This document shows, piece after piece, positions 1 to 31,261 of a DNA stretch of 64,000 bases. The notes below the pieces were generated by a model that made no database searches, was not told the DNA's origin, and saw only the letters and a program-made list of their open reading frames with translations. The DNA is from Engraulis encrasicolus (Eukaryota > Chordata > Actinopteri > Clupeiformes > Engraulidae): contig NC_085861.1 in the NCBI RefSeq assembly GCF_034702125.1, forward strand, positions 57,177,850 to 57,241,849, in the 5' to 3' direction. The first letter of the stretch is position 1, and every line of letters starts with the position of its first letter. A program made the position numbers and the translations under genes.

Positions 1-440
1 TTGGTATGAAAGGTTTATCAGACAAGCATGTTTAGATGCATCTTTTGAGTCAAAATAAAGCTTTAAAAGCCATTCTTCTCACAGGTTATTTTGACACTAT
101 GCAGGCAGAGAATAGTATATGAGACAGAGATAAATCAGTCTGTTTTTTTTCCGGTATCCACTTTACGTCGGGTGAACGCCCCTTTAGGAGACCTTCGATT
201 AGGAGACCTTCGGAATCTTGAGGTTGAGAATAAATGGAGTCCCCTTAGCGTTGTAGATGGTGGTAGCGCACGTCTTGTGCAAACACCACGAAAAGTGAAG
301 AAGAAGGAGGGACAACGCCCCCTTACGAGACCGAATTTTGAGCACACTCCTTTGCATTGGATGGGCGGGTTTTAACATATCTTACTCTACTAGACGATTC
401 TTTTATGCAGGTGCAGTACTTCCCTAACGACACGAGAGCA

Positions 441-2390
441 ATACTCATGAACGGCCATCCGGGTACTTTGCTCTTAAATGTGCGTTACGCCCCTTTATGG
501 GGGATATATACAGTTGAGGACGATATTATTAGCCTCCCTCCTGAAATTAGACATTTCACTTAATTTCTCACTGAGAATGACCATTATGAACTGTTTCTGT
601 TATTCTGGAAACAAATACACTGATGGAGATAATGTCCAATGACTTGAATTTGTATTTTTCTATCGTTACAATGAGTTTAAACAAAAAAGGGTAAAAATGA
701 CAGACAAAATTATTAGCCCCCTGATCATTAATAGTCATTAGTCAATAGTCAATAGTCAAAGACGCCATTTATGAACCAAAATGGACAACAGGCACTTTGA
801 TCAGTTGTTACCTAGGTTGGCACATGGCCCACTAGGGATTTTGGCCCATTTCTTCACTGCAAAGTGTTCTAGCTGGTCAAAATTGTATGGATGCTGAGCA
901 TAGACATTTGCCACAGACTCTCAGTGGGATTGAGGACTGGACTTTGAGCGGGTCATTCCAGTATCATGGTTTTAGTGTCCTTGAAGAACCTCTGAACTAA
1001 TTTAAATGTTTACTTTGGGTTACAATGTTGTTGGAGGACCCAGCAATCCAGATCCAGACCCAGACTCCCTGTGTCTGAGGCTGAATAACAGTCTAAAAAC
1101 TTGATACCCCCACCACTATGTGTAACTGTGGAAACTGCTTAGTCTCATTAGACCAAAGAAGCATTGGACACCTGCCTAGATGATTGTTATTGACCTGGCC
1201 TCACTTGGAGTTTTTATTTCAAGAATGACAGCTGTTAGGCCTTGTCATCATATTGGGCTTTAGGGCCATCATCACAGAAGAACCCCTTTACTAAAGGCGA
1301 TGCATATTAGAATGTTATTGAGCTTTGCTTGTGAACATTTTAAAGTCAAAAATGAGTTTTGAAAGTATCTGCTTTCATCTGATGAGATTCAATTGCACCT
1401 GCTTTGATGCATGAATTCTGCTTCTGTCAGGTGAAGAAAGGGATAGTCCTTAAAACTTTATAACATGGTTTCCACAATTAAACATGGTGGTGGAAGCATC
1501 ATTCTGTGACAGCCTCAGCCACAGGAAACCTTGTTTGGGTGGACGGCACCATAAAACCAGAAGATTATGATAGAATGTGGAAGGTGACCGTGCAAAAATA
1601 TGCTCATAGAGGAAGCTAAGATTTTCACTGGATCTTTCAATAAGATAATAACAGAAAACTTTCATCCAAAATTGTTCAAATGTTGCTCAAGGTTACTAAA
1701 ACCATGATTATGCTGTAGTTCAGATCTCAATCCTTTAGATAGTCTTTGAGGAGTGCTGAAAATGAATGTCCATCCTCAACATCCATGCAATTTGGACCAG
1801 GTTAACTATTTGCAATGTAAAAATGGGCAAAAAAATCCATGGTAGGGCATGTGCCAAAATAGTTAACAACTAATCAAAGTGCCTGATGTCGGTTTTGGTT
1901 CATAAATGGCACTCTATTGACTTTTAATGACAAGGGGGCTAATCATTCTGTCCTTGCCATTTTTAACCTTTTTTGTTTAAACTCATTGTGAAAATGGAAA
2001 AATCCAAATTCAACTCATTGGACATTATTTCCATCAGTGTATTTGTTTCCAGAATAACAGAAACGGTTCATAATGGTCATTCTCACTGAGAAATCAAGAG
2101 AGATGTCTAATTTCAGGAGGGGGGCTAATAATATCGTCCTCAACTGTATGTCTCATTAACTTACATGCTATCGGCTATTGTAAATGAACACAGTCCATGC
2201 TTCAGCGACGGCTGTTTGGCTATATTATTTGAACAGCCGGCAACACAACACGTTTTCGGCATGTTGTGCATGAACAACGCTAATCTACAGGTCCTTAACT
2301 TTCATTTATTCTTCCCCAAACACCACTGATTGACTTGCATTGGCTGTTTTCCCGCAAAAAAATGGGCGTAACGCACATTGAAAACGTCAC
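441..2390. mobile_element. Inverted-repeat element copy A, interrupted by the Tc1-like element
   Basis: Sequence at 441-508 (ACTCATGAACGG...) and 2149-2390 matches a second copy at 36126-37437. The true right end, GCCGTTCATGAGTAT, survives in that copy and is the reverse complement of this copy's left end. Without the Tc1 insert the element is only about 310 bp, so it is non-autonomous. Its right end here is lost after about 2390. Confidence 0.6.
511..2146 (+). mobile_element. Degenerate Tc1-like DNA transposon with long inverted repeats
   Basis: Terminal CAGTTGAGGACGATATTATT at 511 recurs in reverse complement ending at 2146. The arms are about 220 bp (511-730 against about 1930-2146), and a TA lies on both sides (509-510, 2147-2148), as expected for Tc1/mariner. 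At 1636 bp the length is typical. The plus-strand interior keeps broken transposase traces: KHGGGSI near 1485 and SDLNPLDS followed by a stop near 1720-1745, where the family has a catalytic Glu. It cannot make an active transposase. Confidence 0.85.
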
Positions 2391-3087
2391 TATTGTGCAC
2401 ACTGTTCTGTTCGGTATAATCATTGGCTGTTGGCATTGGAACAGGTGGGATATTTGCACACACCCACCATACCGCCTTGATGAACTGTCCCCATTCATTT
2501 CTATAGGGTATTTTGCCATGTTTGCAGTCAGACTTAAAACATTTACAAAGTTAATGCGGTGCCCAGTGGCGATTCTAAAATGACTGGTGCATGGGTGCCA
2601 AAAATATTACAAAAGTTATGAGACTGTATGGCATAGAACCCAAAAAGAAATTGGAATAATTGTATGTTAGCACTGTAACAATATAACTATCTCGTGGTGC
2701 AAAGAGGCAGAATCAAGATGCACCGATTTAAAGGGGACTTGTTTTTCAGGGGCACAATTATTTTGGCTTCTACACACATATCGTTACAGTCCTAATATAC
2801 TGTATACTTGTATGATGCTATCCAATTGGAACTGTGTTTGACAGCTTTCGATGGTGTATATAAATGAAAGTCTGGCTTAGAAAAAACACAAACGGACCAT
2901 ACAAACCTTCTGAGCCTGAATCTTCACCAGATCAGATATAATTTTTTTTCGCTGGAGGTGTTAATATGTTCATTACTGCATATTTCAAGGAGTTATTTCA
3001 TTTCTAATCAGATTAAAAGTAAATATGTAAAACATAGGTACATCATCATAACAACATAACACCATTGGTTGCCGTTGGTTAATGCAC

Positions 3088-22095
<19,008 letters not shown>

Positions 22096-22142
22096 GTCTC
22101 TCTTTCTCTCTCTCTCTCTCTCTTTGTCTCTGTCTCGTGGTC

Positions 22143-22387
22143 CATATGAAGAGTTCAGATGCAAAACCCCCTAACTCCATTTCTGAAGACCTGCACTTCT
22201 ATATTTTTAGAGAACCCCGTTGTTGGTTTGGTTTACATTTATGTACTTGATAATACATATAGATAGTTATATTATATAAATTAAATAAAAAATAAGCAAT
22301 TTTAGCAGCTTTGTATTAAATAAAAATGAATTAAGATTATTTTCTGAAAAGGCACTTAGGGGGTTTTGCATCTGAACTCTTCATATG
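22143..22387. mobile_element. 245-bp MITE with near-perfect terminal inverted repeats
   Basis: CATATGAAGAGTTCAGATGC at 22143 and its exact reverse complement ending at 22387 extend inward through CAAAACCCCCTAA, about 32 bp. The AT-rich core has no reading frame. CATATG is itself palindromic, so the target duplication cannot be separated from the repeat end. Confidence 0.8.
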
Positions 22388-22439
22388 TTCCTCAATTAAC
22401 ATGATATCTGGTAGGCCTACATCTATCCTCTTTCACTGC

Positions 22440-22570
22440 TATGTGTGACGGAGGTGTTCCTGCACAGTTCGTCCCCCTAAGGGCGTGAACCTGCCACCTC
22501 GTCAACTACATCAGTTCGGCATTGGGAGTCACAGTAGGCCCTACGAGCGCGCTGATCTTAAGGGCCAGTC
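22440..22570 (-). repeat. tRNA-like dispersed repeat, copy 1
   Basis: Shares 'gtgacggaggtgttcct', 'cagttcgtcccc', 'cacctcgtcaactacatc' and 'tgggagtcacagta' with 23511-23620. The minus strand reads TAGTTGACGAGGTGGC, like a tRNA-derived head. Confidence 0.6.
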
Positions 22571-23395
22571 CTATGCTGCCCTGCTAAGGCAAAAGGCAGT
22601 CTTCAATTTCTTCAAATGAGTTTTTGTCATATTTGCAATAATAAGAATCAGTTTTATCACCTGAACAAACAAAGTTGAAAATCCTTTGGGTCGGCTAAAC
22701 TAAGGCAGAACACAGTAACTTCAGTTACTGCTTTTTGCCTTCTGCTCTGGACCTGCAGAATTCTGATGTTCCAAACTGAGGCAGATCACAGTAACTTCAG
22801 TTAGGCCTACTGTTCATCTGTTAACAGTTAAAACTCCTTCTTTAAATTTCAGGCATGTAAATAATAATAATTAAAAAAAAAAATGAAACTATAATATTAT
22901 GAAATATGATCAGCCTGATAGGAAATGTGTGTAACTACTATTTGAGGTAGTATGAAATACACAACACCCATTTATTATTATTATTATTATTATTAACAAT
23001 TTATATGTTAATAAACATGACATTTTGTCATAATACCTCTAATAGTGTGTATACTGCTTAAATTATATGTGAAACTTGTATTTGTTTTAATTTGATTTAA
23101 AATGGAAGTTACTGTCTTTTGCCTTAGTATGACTAACTGTCATTCCGGGGGCAATGCTAAGGCAGAACACAGTAAAAGGGTCCAAAAAAGGGTCAAAGGT
23201 CAACTGTTTGTAAAATTATTTTTTATGAATAGATGTAGGCAGGCATACACTACAAACTGTGAAAAGTACAGCTTTGTGGCTATAACCAGATTGTGGTGAC
23301 ATTCATTTCTTTTAAGAAAACTTTAACATAATTTTTCTCAGTTTCACACTGTGGTGAGTTACTGTCTTTTGCCTTATTAGGGCAGTATAGCCCAA
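22571..23395. other. AT-rich spacer
   Basis: Contains an ATT run near 22970, and 'aaggcagaacacagtaa' recurs at about 22700 and 23160. No gene seen. Confidence 0.4.
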
Positions 23396-23740
23396 CACTC
23401 CCGCACTGTATTGAGGCTTCGAGAGGGAGGTTTCACGCCGAACTCTGCTAGTTGGCCTCCGTTACACTCTCCCCCCTAAACCTCAATCTCATCCCGGGTC
23501 AACGGCACCACTGTGACGGAGGTGTTCCTAAACAGTTCGTCCCCTTCGGGGCGCAAACTGGCCACCTCGTCAACTACATCGGTTTGGCAATGGGAGTCAC
23601 AGTACAAGCGCGCTGAGCGGTCCTATAGTCCAACGGTGTGACGGTCCTATAGTCCAACGTTACCACATTGTATTGAGGCTTAGGGAGGGAGGTTTACTAA
23701 CGTCCCACACCGAACTCTGCTAGTTGGCCTCCGTTACACA
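23396..23740 (-). repeat. tRNA-like dispersed repeat, partly tandem (copies 2 and 3)
   Basis: Segments 23396-23475 and 23650-23738 both carry 'tgtattgaggctt' and 'gaactctgctagttggcct'. Between them lies a second copy of the 22440 unit. This makes an overlapping tandem of about 250-bp units. Confidence 0.6.
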
Positions 23741-23877
23741 TGATGGGCCCTTGAGCACAGATGAATGATGTGGTTCTGACAGCTTTACAGAGGGCAAAGT
23801 AGACAGAGCACATCACTAGCTGTCTCATCAAACCACATGGTGCTAATAATGGCCAAAAGATGAGATCAAACATTGAG

Positions 23878-24002
<125 letters not shown>

Positions 24003-24574
24003 CACACAAGTTGTGAACATTCCCAACCATCAGAATCATCTTAAAGCCTCCAAAAGTTACAACTAAACAACTAAATTGGCATGTTCTCTCCATCCGATCC
24101 TCAACCGTTTTTTCTAATCTAATTAATGAGAAGTAATGTGTGCATGTATCAAATATAAATGTTACAAATGTTTGTATTCATTTGGGAAAACCCTTTGCTC
24201 CATGAATGAGCTTTGAATGTAAACACAGAAAAAAAATCTAGCCCTGCATAATTCGCAATAATAGGAGGAGGTTCCAGGCTCAAGCCACGCCAGAGATGTA
24301 AAGTCTCTCTCTCTCTCTCTCTCTGGCTCTGATGAAGACTAGACGGGGAAAGCAGGTGTGTTTGTTCAGCTGAAGGGCTCATAGTCCTCACACTAAACCC
24401 AAACACCTCCACTCTGTCTGTGGGGACTAGACGAAGCCACACGGTTTTATCTGTGCTGCTGTTACTGGGGAGGATCATTCCATCAGACATAAGTCATGTC
24501 TCCATGAGATTGGCAGTTTAAGTGCCGGATGTACAGATGGAAAAGGGGATTGTTCTGCCATGCGCACAGGCATG

Positions 24575-24701
24575 CACGCACGCACGCACACACACTCGCT
24601 CGCGTGCGCTCGCATATGCACATGCACATGCACATGCACATGCACATGCACATGCACATGCACATGCACATGCATGCACGCACGCACGCACGCACGCACG
24701 C

Positions 24702-24755
<54 letters not shown>
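24575..24755 (+). repeat. Compound (CACATG)n-(GCAC)n-(CA)n microsatellite
   Basis: About ten ACATGC units (24614-24672), seven CACG units and then a 50-bp CA run. Alternating purine/pyrimidine throughout. Confidence 0.95.
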
Positions 24756-24757
<2 letters not shown>

Positions 24758-24780
24758 CTTAACTCCCCATGCTAGGTGTT

Positions 24781-25070
24781 GTAACACTTTACATGACGCC
24801 AGCGTCATATGACATAACAGTGTCATGACATTGTCATAATGCAAACTGCAATTGTCATGAATGTATCATAAACATTATATCAACGTCATAAACATTGTAT
24901 GACTTTGTCTTTAAGTGAAATTCTGTTATGACAATGACAGGCCAAACAATGTCAACTTGTCATGGCCATAAAACATTAATGACATTGGCATGATGTTTAT
25001 GACTCGTTCATGACACTGTTATGACACAGTTATGTCATACGTATGACGCCGGCATCAAGTAAAGTGTTAC
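24781..25070. mobile_element. 290-bp fold-back MITE
   Basis: GTAACACTTTACATGACGCC at the left is mirrored by the right end (reading GTAACACTTTACTTGATGCC on the minus strand). Pairing continues inward through many TGTCATGA/TCATGACA motifs, so almost the whole element can fold on itself. No reading frame. Confidence 0.8.
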
Positions 25071-25569
25071 CTTATATTTATTGTGATGGTGGGTTGCAGT
25101 GTTCCAGGATACATTAGGACCGTGCTTCTCAATCTTTTCTTAAAAAACGCCCCCTGGACCTCATCCCTATGCCTTGTTCAGACCAAGAGCGACCTACGCT
25201 AACGGGTCGACGGAAGTCATTATTTCTCTATGGAGGGCATGCGACCAGCGCTACCAGAGCAAATTCTTCAGGGGCGAAGCAAACTGAGCGTTGAGAGGGA
25301 ATTTTAACGATTAATGTCAAGCTAATCTTATGGTAATGAGCTATGACGCGATTCGGCGAAAAACAATTGGAATGTTCATATCGACGAATGTCAAAGGCTG
25401 TCAACCCAGATAGCCACTGGACACTGGAACAGAGCGGGGCTGCAACGGCTGCAACCCCGCTCCGTTCTACGGTTTCGTAACTGAGTACAAACGCACAGCG
25501 CACCAAGGCAGTTATGAATCTGTTAAGCGGTGTCACTAGTGTCCAGGAAAGTCAAACACTTGACGTGAC
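25071..25569. other. Spacer upstream of the Gypsy relic
   Basis: Unique-looking sequence without a supported gene. The frame at 25228-25536 on the minus strand has no recognisable domain and no splice context. Confidence 0.35.
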
Positions 25570-25812
25570 AGTAAAAAGTATTTTTTACGATCCGTCTAGT
25601 TATAACATAGATTGTAGGCCTACATATGAGTTATAGTCTTATCATTATGCTTCTTCTGTTTTGTGGTCTATCTGTGATGTTTGAATGTTCACCTGGTTCA
25701 TGGCAGTTGTCGGAAAGTGTGTGTGTGTGCTGTCGTGAGGTCAGTCAATAAACAGCATGGCATGAGGAATACACCAGTGTGATTATTTGGACATAACATT
25801 TGGCGAACGAGG

Positions 25813-26640
25813 ATGACTACCCTCAACCTACTACCTCCTTCTCCCTTCCTACCGGTCCCCGGGGATCCCGTTGTTCCCTGGGACCAATGGATTACATCCT
25901 TCGAGAATTATTTAGTGGCAGTGGGCTACTCAGCTCTACAGGATACAAGGAAGTGTGCTATCCTCCGCCATTGCCTCGGACAGGAGGGACAGCGCATCTT
26001 CACGACGCTTTCGCTGTCTTTGGAAGAGAGAGAAGTAGGTACGACTGCTTATGCTTCAGCAACAGCCGCTTTAAAGACTTACTTCAGCTCAGGGAGAAGT
26101 CGGTGTATGCACCGTTTCGAGTTTTGTCAGAGGGCACAGAAAGCCGGTGAGAGTGTTGCTCAGTTTGTGTTAGCATGACGTGAACTAGCCAAGCACTGTG
26201 ACTTCGGGGCTTTGGAGGACGGACTCATTGTAGACCAATTAATCGAAAAAAAACATCCTGCAACAAGTAGAGAGAGAGACTGTTGTTAGAGCCAGACTCA
26301 GTGAACTTAAATGGGGCTTTGGTGATTGGAAAACAGCTAGCATCAGCCGTTTTGGAGGCGCGCAAATTCAGCCGCGTTGGGCAGGAGCCAGTGACATCAT
26401 TGTCATCCTCGGCTCTGAACACAGACACGGATGTCGCGGTGGCCGCGGTCGAAGCTAGGGAACGCTGGGACATGCAGAGAGTGGACAGGCGGCCCAGACA
26501 GAGTGGGCCCAAGAGCTGCAACAACTGTGGCTCTTCACAACATGCAACCAGAGACCCCTCATGCCCTGCACAGGGTAAGCGATGCCGACACTATAATAAA
26601 CTGAATAATTTTGCACACTACCGTCGGTCCTCTCCCTCAC
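25813..26640 (+). pseudogene. gag relic of the Gypsy-type element
   Basis: The ATG at 25813 opens a capsid-like frame (WDQWITSFENYL, CQRAQKAGESVAQFVLA) stopped at 26176-26178. The homology then continues from about 26283 in another frame. A zinc knuckle starts at 26517 (CNNCGSSQHATRDPSCP); the second knuckle has lost Cys/His positions (RHYNKLNNFAHYR). In this Gypsy group gag binds RNA and forms the particle. The break makes this a pseudogene. Confidence 0.8.
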
Positions 26641-26679
26641 TCACAGCCCACTCTTCATCGGGGGCCGTCCCCATCAACT

Positions 26680-29283
26680 TGGTGAAAAGCACCCTGCCCA
26701 CATTCAAACTCTGCACATGCCAGGTGGGGGCAGCACAGATTCCGCTCCTCGTGGACACAGGGGCTAAAGTGTCAATCCTGAACAAGTACACTTATGAAAG
26801 ACATTTCAGACATGTGCCACTGGGTAGAGTGGCACAGCCCCTGTCAGGCTACGGCCACTCCCTCATCTCTACCATAGGAGTCGCTCGTTCTGCATCACAC
26901 AGAAGGGGGCCAACATCATGGGCCTTGATTTGTTCCTGGCGCTGGGCTTCACTGTGACCGACGCCAGGGGCCTACAGGTTCTGCAGGTAGGCGCCTCCTG
27001 GCCTGACCGGTACCCACAACTGTTCAAAGGCCCGGGGCCGCATGTCAGGCTTCGTGTACCAGCCTACAGTGAACCAGTCTGTAGCCCCAGTGATACAAGC
27101 ACTACTGCGCATCCTCTTGGCACTCCAGGACGCAGTGGGGCTCGAGCTACGCCGCCTGCTGGAGGACGACGTAATCGAACCGATCAACGATTCGCCATGG
27201 GTGTCGAACCTGGTAATAACCAAGAAAAAGAGAGGCTGCGCCTCTGCGTGGACTTGACAGATGCAAACAAGGCTGTCATGCCCGACAAGTATCCCCTGCC
27301 CACGGCCGAAGAACTCACCAGTCATTTTCATGGCTCCACTGTCTTCAGCAAGATGGATCTACAGCACGGCTACCTACAGGAACCCCTTGCACCGGCCAGC
27401 AGGAAACCTCACAGCGTTCGTCACGCATATGGGGGTCTTCAGATACAAACGCAAGCTGCTTCCATATTGTCACTCATCCTGGCGGCCATACAGGGAGTTT
27501 CCATTTTCCTGGATGACGTGGTGGTGCATGCACCTTCAACTGCACTACACGACTCCCACCTTCAACTGCACTACAAGACTCCCGCAAGTCTTCCAGCGCT
27601 TTGAGCAGCATGGCGTCAGACTGAATGCGGAGAAGTGCAAGGTTGGTGTTAGGGAGGTGGAGTTCATGGGCTTCAGGCTCTCAAGGGAATGCCCCAATCG
27701 TGTCCCACACGGAGGCCATCCTGTCGCTGTCTGATCCACAGTCCCCATCGCCAGTCGCATCCTTCCTAGGGATGGCGGCTTATTACCTCCGATTCATGCC
27801 CCGCTTCTCAGACTCGACGGCCCCTCTTTGCCAGCTGCACAAGAAGGACGCCACCTGGAACCTGACCCAAGCCTGCCATGACACAGTGCAGGTGCTTAAG
27901 CAGCAGCTCACGTCCCCCCTATGCTTTCCCATTTCAGTTTGGGCGCTCCCACCCTGGTCATCTGTGACGCATCAGGGGTGGCCCGTGGGGCGGTACTCTC
28001 CCCAGCCCACGGGGGGTGGAACGTCCGGTTGCTTTCACCTCGCGGGTACTCACGCCTGCAGAACAGAAGTACTCAGTGGGGGAAAGAGAGGCATTTGCTT
28101 GTCTGTGGGCATACGAACGCTGGCATGTCTAACTCTATGGCGGAGCGTTCACCATCCGCACCGATCATCAGGCACTGACGATGCTGCTGGTGACCCAAGG
28201 CTCGGGCCACAAGCCGTTGAGGCTGCACAGGTGGGCCGACAGTCTCAACCAGTACAACTTCAACTTGCAGTTCATACCTGAGCACGCTAACACAGTGTAC
28301 GACCTCTTGTCCAGAGCGGTCTCCCTGACAAAGGCGACAAGGGAGAGGCCAGCCGATGAAGAAAGCGAGGAGGACTGGGTCCACATCCTGCATGGGCCCC
28401 AGAGCTCCATAGTCACCCTGGAAGAACTGCAACAGACCTCGGCCGAGGACAGCACATTCACTGCCCTCCGCGCATGCGTCCAGAACGGCTGGCCAGCTCA
28501 AGTGGACGATGCACTGCTTCCATATTACCGGTTTAGGGATGAGCTCTCCTGCTGGGGGTCGGTTTGCCTTACCCGCGGCCAGCGGGCCGTGGTCCCAGAG
28601 GTACTCAGGACAAGAGTGCTACACATGGCACACGAAGGACACCCGGGGATGGTCAAGGTAAAGCAGCGTTGCTGGGACACAGTCTGGTGGCCCCGTATAG
28701 ACATTGAGATAGAGGAGTTGGTGCGCGACTGTACCTGTTGCCTCTTGAGTGGGAAGACGGGCCGGCCGGCCACTGCACCACTCACCCCAACCCCGTGGCC
28801 ATCCGCGCCTTGGGAACATCTCCATCACTATGGACAATGGGGCACAATTTACGTCAGCGGAGTTCACTGAGTTCTTCGCGTTGCGGTCCATCAAGCACAT
28901 CAGAACAGTCTACCACGATGCTCTTAATCAAACTCTCCTAACCATCAGGGCGTCCAAGCACTCCACTACAGGAGTTTCACCGGCGCTGCTGATGATCGGG
29001 GTGAACTAAGGCAGCCGCTGAACTGTTTGAGAGTGGAGCCGACCCCGGCCCAAGCGAGGGGTTGGAGAAAGCCAGAGTGCAGGTCTCTACATCACAGGCC
29101 CAAATGAAACAGAGATTCGACGTGGCCCGCAGAGTCCGACCCTCCTCACTGTCGGCGGGGGACTGGGTCAGGGTCAAACATCTCCATCGCAAGAATAAGC
29201 TGCAGTCATACTGGTCGGAGCCACTCCAGGTGGAGAAGCGGCTGGGACCGGCCACTTACAAGTTGAGTGACGGTGACTTTTGA
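26680..29283 (+). pseudogene. pol relic (protease, RT, RNase H, integrase) of the Gypsy-type element
   Basis: Protease motif LLVDTGAKVSILN has DTG at 26754-26762. RT pieces follow in shifting frames: EDDVIEPINDSPWVSNLVI, LRLCVDLTDANKAVMPDKYP, FSKMDLQHGY, and FLDD (27506-27517) in place of the usual Y-x-DD. A small direct duplication (about 27532-27580) sits just after FLDD. RNase H pieces include LVICDASG and IRTDHQALTML. Integrase keeps the HHCC finger (HMAHEGHPGMVK to CTCC, about 28620-28740) and DNGAQF (28831), but sequence on both sides of that block is deleted, removing the first Asp and the Glu of the catalytic triad. The last piece (to 29283) is the C-terminal DNA-binding part. Not functional. 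Confidence 0.85.
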
Positions 29284-29775
29284 ATGGGTGGGTCAGTGGG
29301 TTTGCGCCAGACCTAGCCTACCAACACATGCGTGAACTGACTACCATTTGACTTGTAGAAAGAATTCCTTCAAGATGGCTGACTTTCACGATGGCCAGGA
29401 AGCTATCAGAACCAATGGTTTGGCATCCATCTGTTTTAATTTAGAACATGCACAAAGTCCAAAAGAGACATGAAAACGAAAATATATAGTTTACTTCGCA
29501 CACATGGTGATCATGATACATGGTTGGCTTTGCCACATTTGCATCGATGGTGTAATTGTTCTTGCACTCTGATCCAATCAGGACTAGAACTAATCAGCTG
29601 GATTGAGGTGTCTTACACTAAGTCTGGTGAAAACAGCCTGCAGGAGAGGCGAGAGCATAGAATGGCCCCGATTTTAAGGGCTTTGTTGCTCTTATTTTAT
29701 GTGCAGATCACTTCCATCATAAGCAGAAGGAATGGGGTTAATTAGGCTAGGTGTTTTTCACTGGAGGGGGGTATT

Positions 29776-31261
29776 GTGGTATGCCTACACACAGGAGAAT
29801 GCCTTGATCATACCACAATATACATGTAAATAGGATAGATTGAGAAGTATTTGTATTTTTATCTGCCCTCACAATTTTTTGTGTGGAAATAGTTCATCAG
29901 TTTGGCTACCTTCCAAAAAGTCAGAAATTGCCCTGTGAAAGTGTATGTGGGGGAAATCAAACACCTTCTTGGAAGAATGTGCTCTGGGCACATACTTTTC
30001 TGGTTAGATTTTAATGTATGTATTTGTTGTGTGTTGTATTGACAAGCTTCATGCGTATAACTCAGAAGGCTATATTTGCAATGGGACAGGTCATCACATT
30101 CCACAAAACATTTTTCTGGCACAGAGGCAAATGGGGACATGACTTGCCATTTCCCCGTCTAAGCAGAAGACGAGGTATTTTTATGGAGTTTTACAGGCCA
30201 AGTGGGTCCTCTCTACTAACTATCGTTGGGTGTTTGAACAGCTGTTAACTAGAATTAAAATTTCCCTCGCTGCTCTCAACACTTGCACAATACGAGCGTG
30301 CTTGACTTTCCTCACACTTCTCCGCCTGACCTTTGCCAGGTTGTACATCGGCGGTATAAATCTGCGATGCACATAAAGTCTGACTTGACTTACTGCAGTG
30401 GGCCACCCCCGTTACTCGCCCTGACTGCCCGTGCCTGAGCTCATGTGTTTGTGTTGGGCTGACCCCGTCGCGCGGACATGGATATAGGGTCGACATACGA
30501 TAATGTTTGGATTGGGGATCCCTTAATTGCCAGCTCAATGTCCAAACGTTTTAAATCATATGCTCAATATTCTATTTTGAAAATGTTGGGCTTTTATGAC
30601 ATTTATACCAAAGGCACAAAAATGCTTTCTCTCCTCAGTCTGATACAGACAGAGAGTGAAAGTCTCGTTCGCTCTGTGTTTTGTTTGGATGTTGTGCATG
30701 GCATTACACATTCCCCCCACAGGCTTCTAAAGGGGAGATGCAATATCAGAGCACTGCTGTGGAAACTGCTCTGTTGTGGAAAGAGTTTGGAAGCACATCT
30801 CCTGGAGGGCTGCATCTCCAAGATATCTGAACAACCAGGGCATATTGGCCCATGCAGGATAACTCAGCAACACCCTTAGAGATTGGATTCACACATTTCT
30901 AATACAATTTCTTACCATGACTGGAAATCAACACCCGACCAGTTTTGAAAACCAATCGCAAGCCAGTTTAGGTACCGTATATCAGTTTTACACAACTGTG
31001 TAAATACGTCAGTGTCATGTCAGTGGCAAGAGTCTGGTGATGGGGAAAGTTCATGAACCATGCAAAAAATAAGCACATAAGTTTCATAACAACATTTTGC
31101 GCACTGACAGCCATAGTCATTCTCTCTAGTGTATGTATTTTCTCTCTACAGAAAGATAAAAATGCATGGTAAGCAACGTCTTTTGTTTAGAACCTTTTTC
31201 ATACAAATTATTTGTTAAGAGATTATCATCACTATTATTAGAAAAGTAGCACATGTTACTG
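29776..31261. other. Spacer, possibly beginning with 3' LTR remains
   Basis: Begins just after the candidate polypurine tract. GGTATAAAT near 30352 could be an LTR or cryptic TATA box. The 133-codon frame at 30478-30879 has no recognisable domain, so I do not call it a gene. Nothing else seen. Confidence 0.35.

Larger units (their letters stand above)
25570..29775 (+). mobile_element. Degenerate Gypsy-type LTR retrotransposon
   Basis: Order gag, protease, reverse transcriptase, RNase H, integrase defines the Ty3/Gypsy type. A tRNA primer-site-like TGGCGAACGAGGATG follows ACATAACAT at 25801. AATAAACAGC near 25748 may be the 5' LTR poly(A) signal. A purine run GGAGGGGGG at 29763 could be the polypurine tract, with a 3' LTR starting near 29775. 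I could not match a 5' LTR to a 3' LTR, so one or both are truncated and the outer limits are approximate. Many stops, frameshifts and two integrase deletions make it inactive. Confidence 0.85.

Noticed and set aside
30478..30879. 133-codon plus-strand frame
   Set aside because: No recognisable domain, no conserved motif and no splice signals tied to it; may be chance or LTR-derived.
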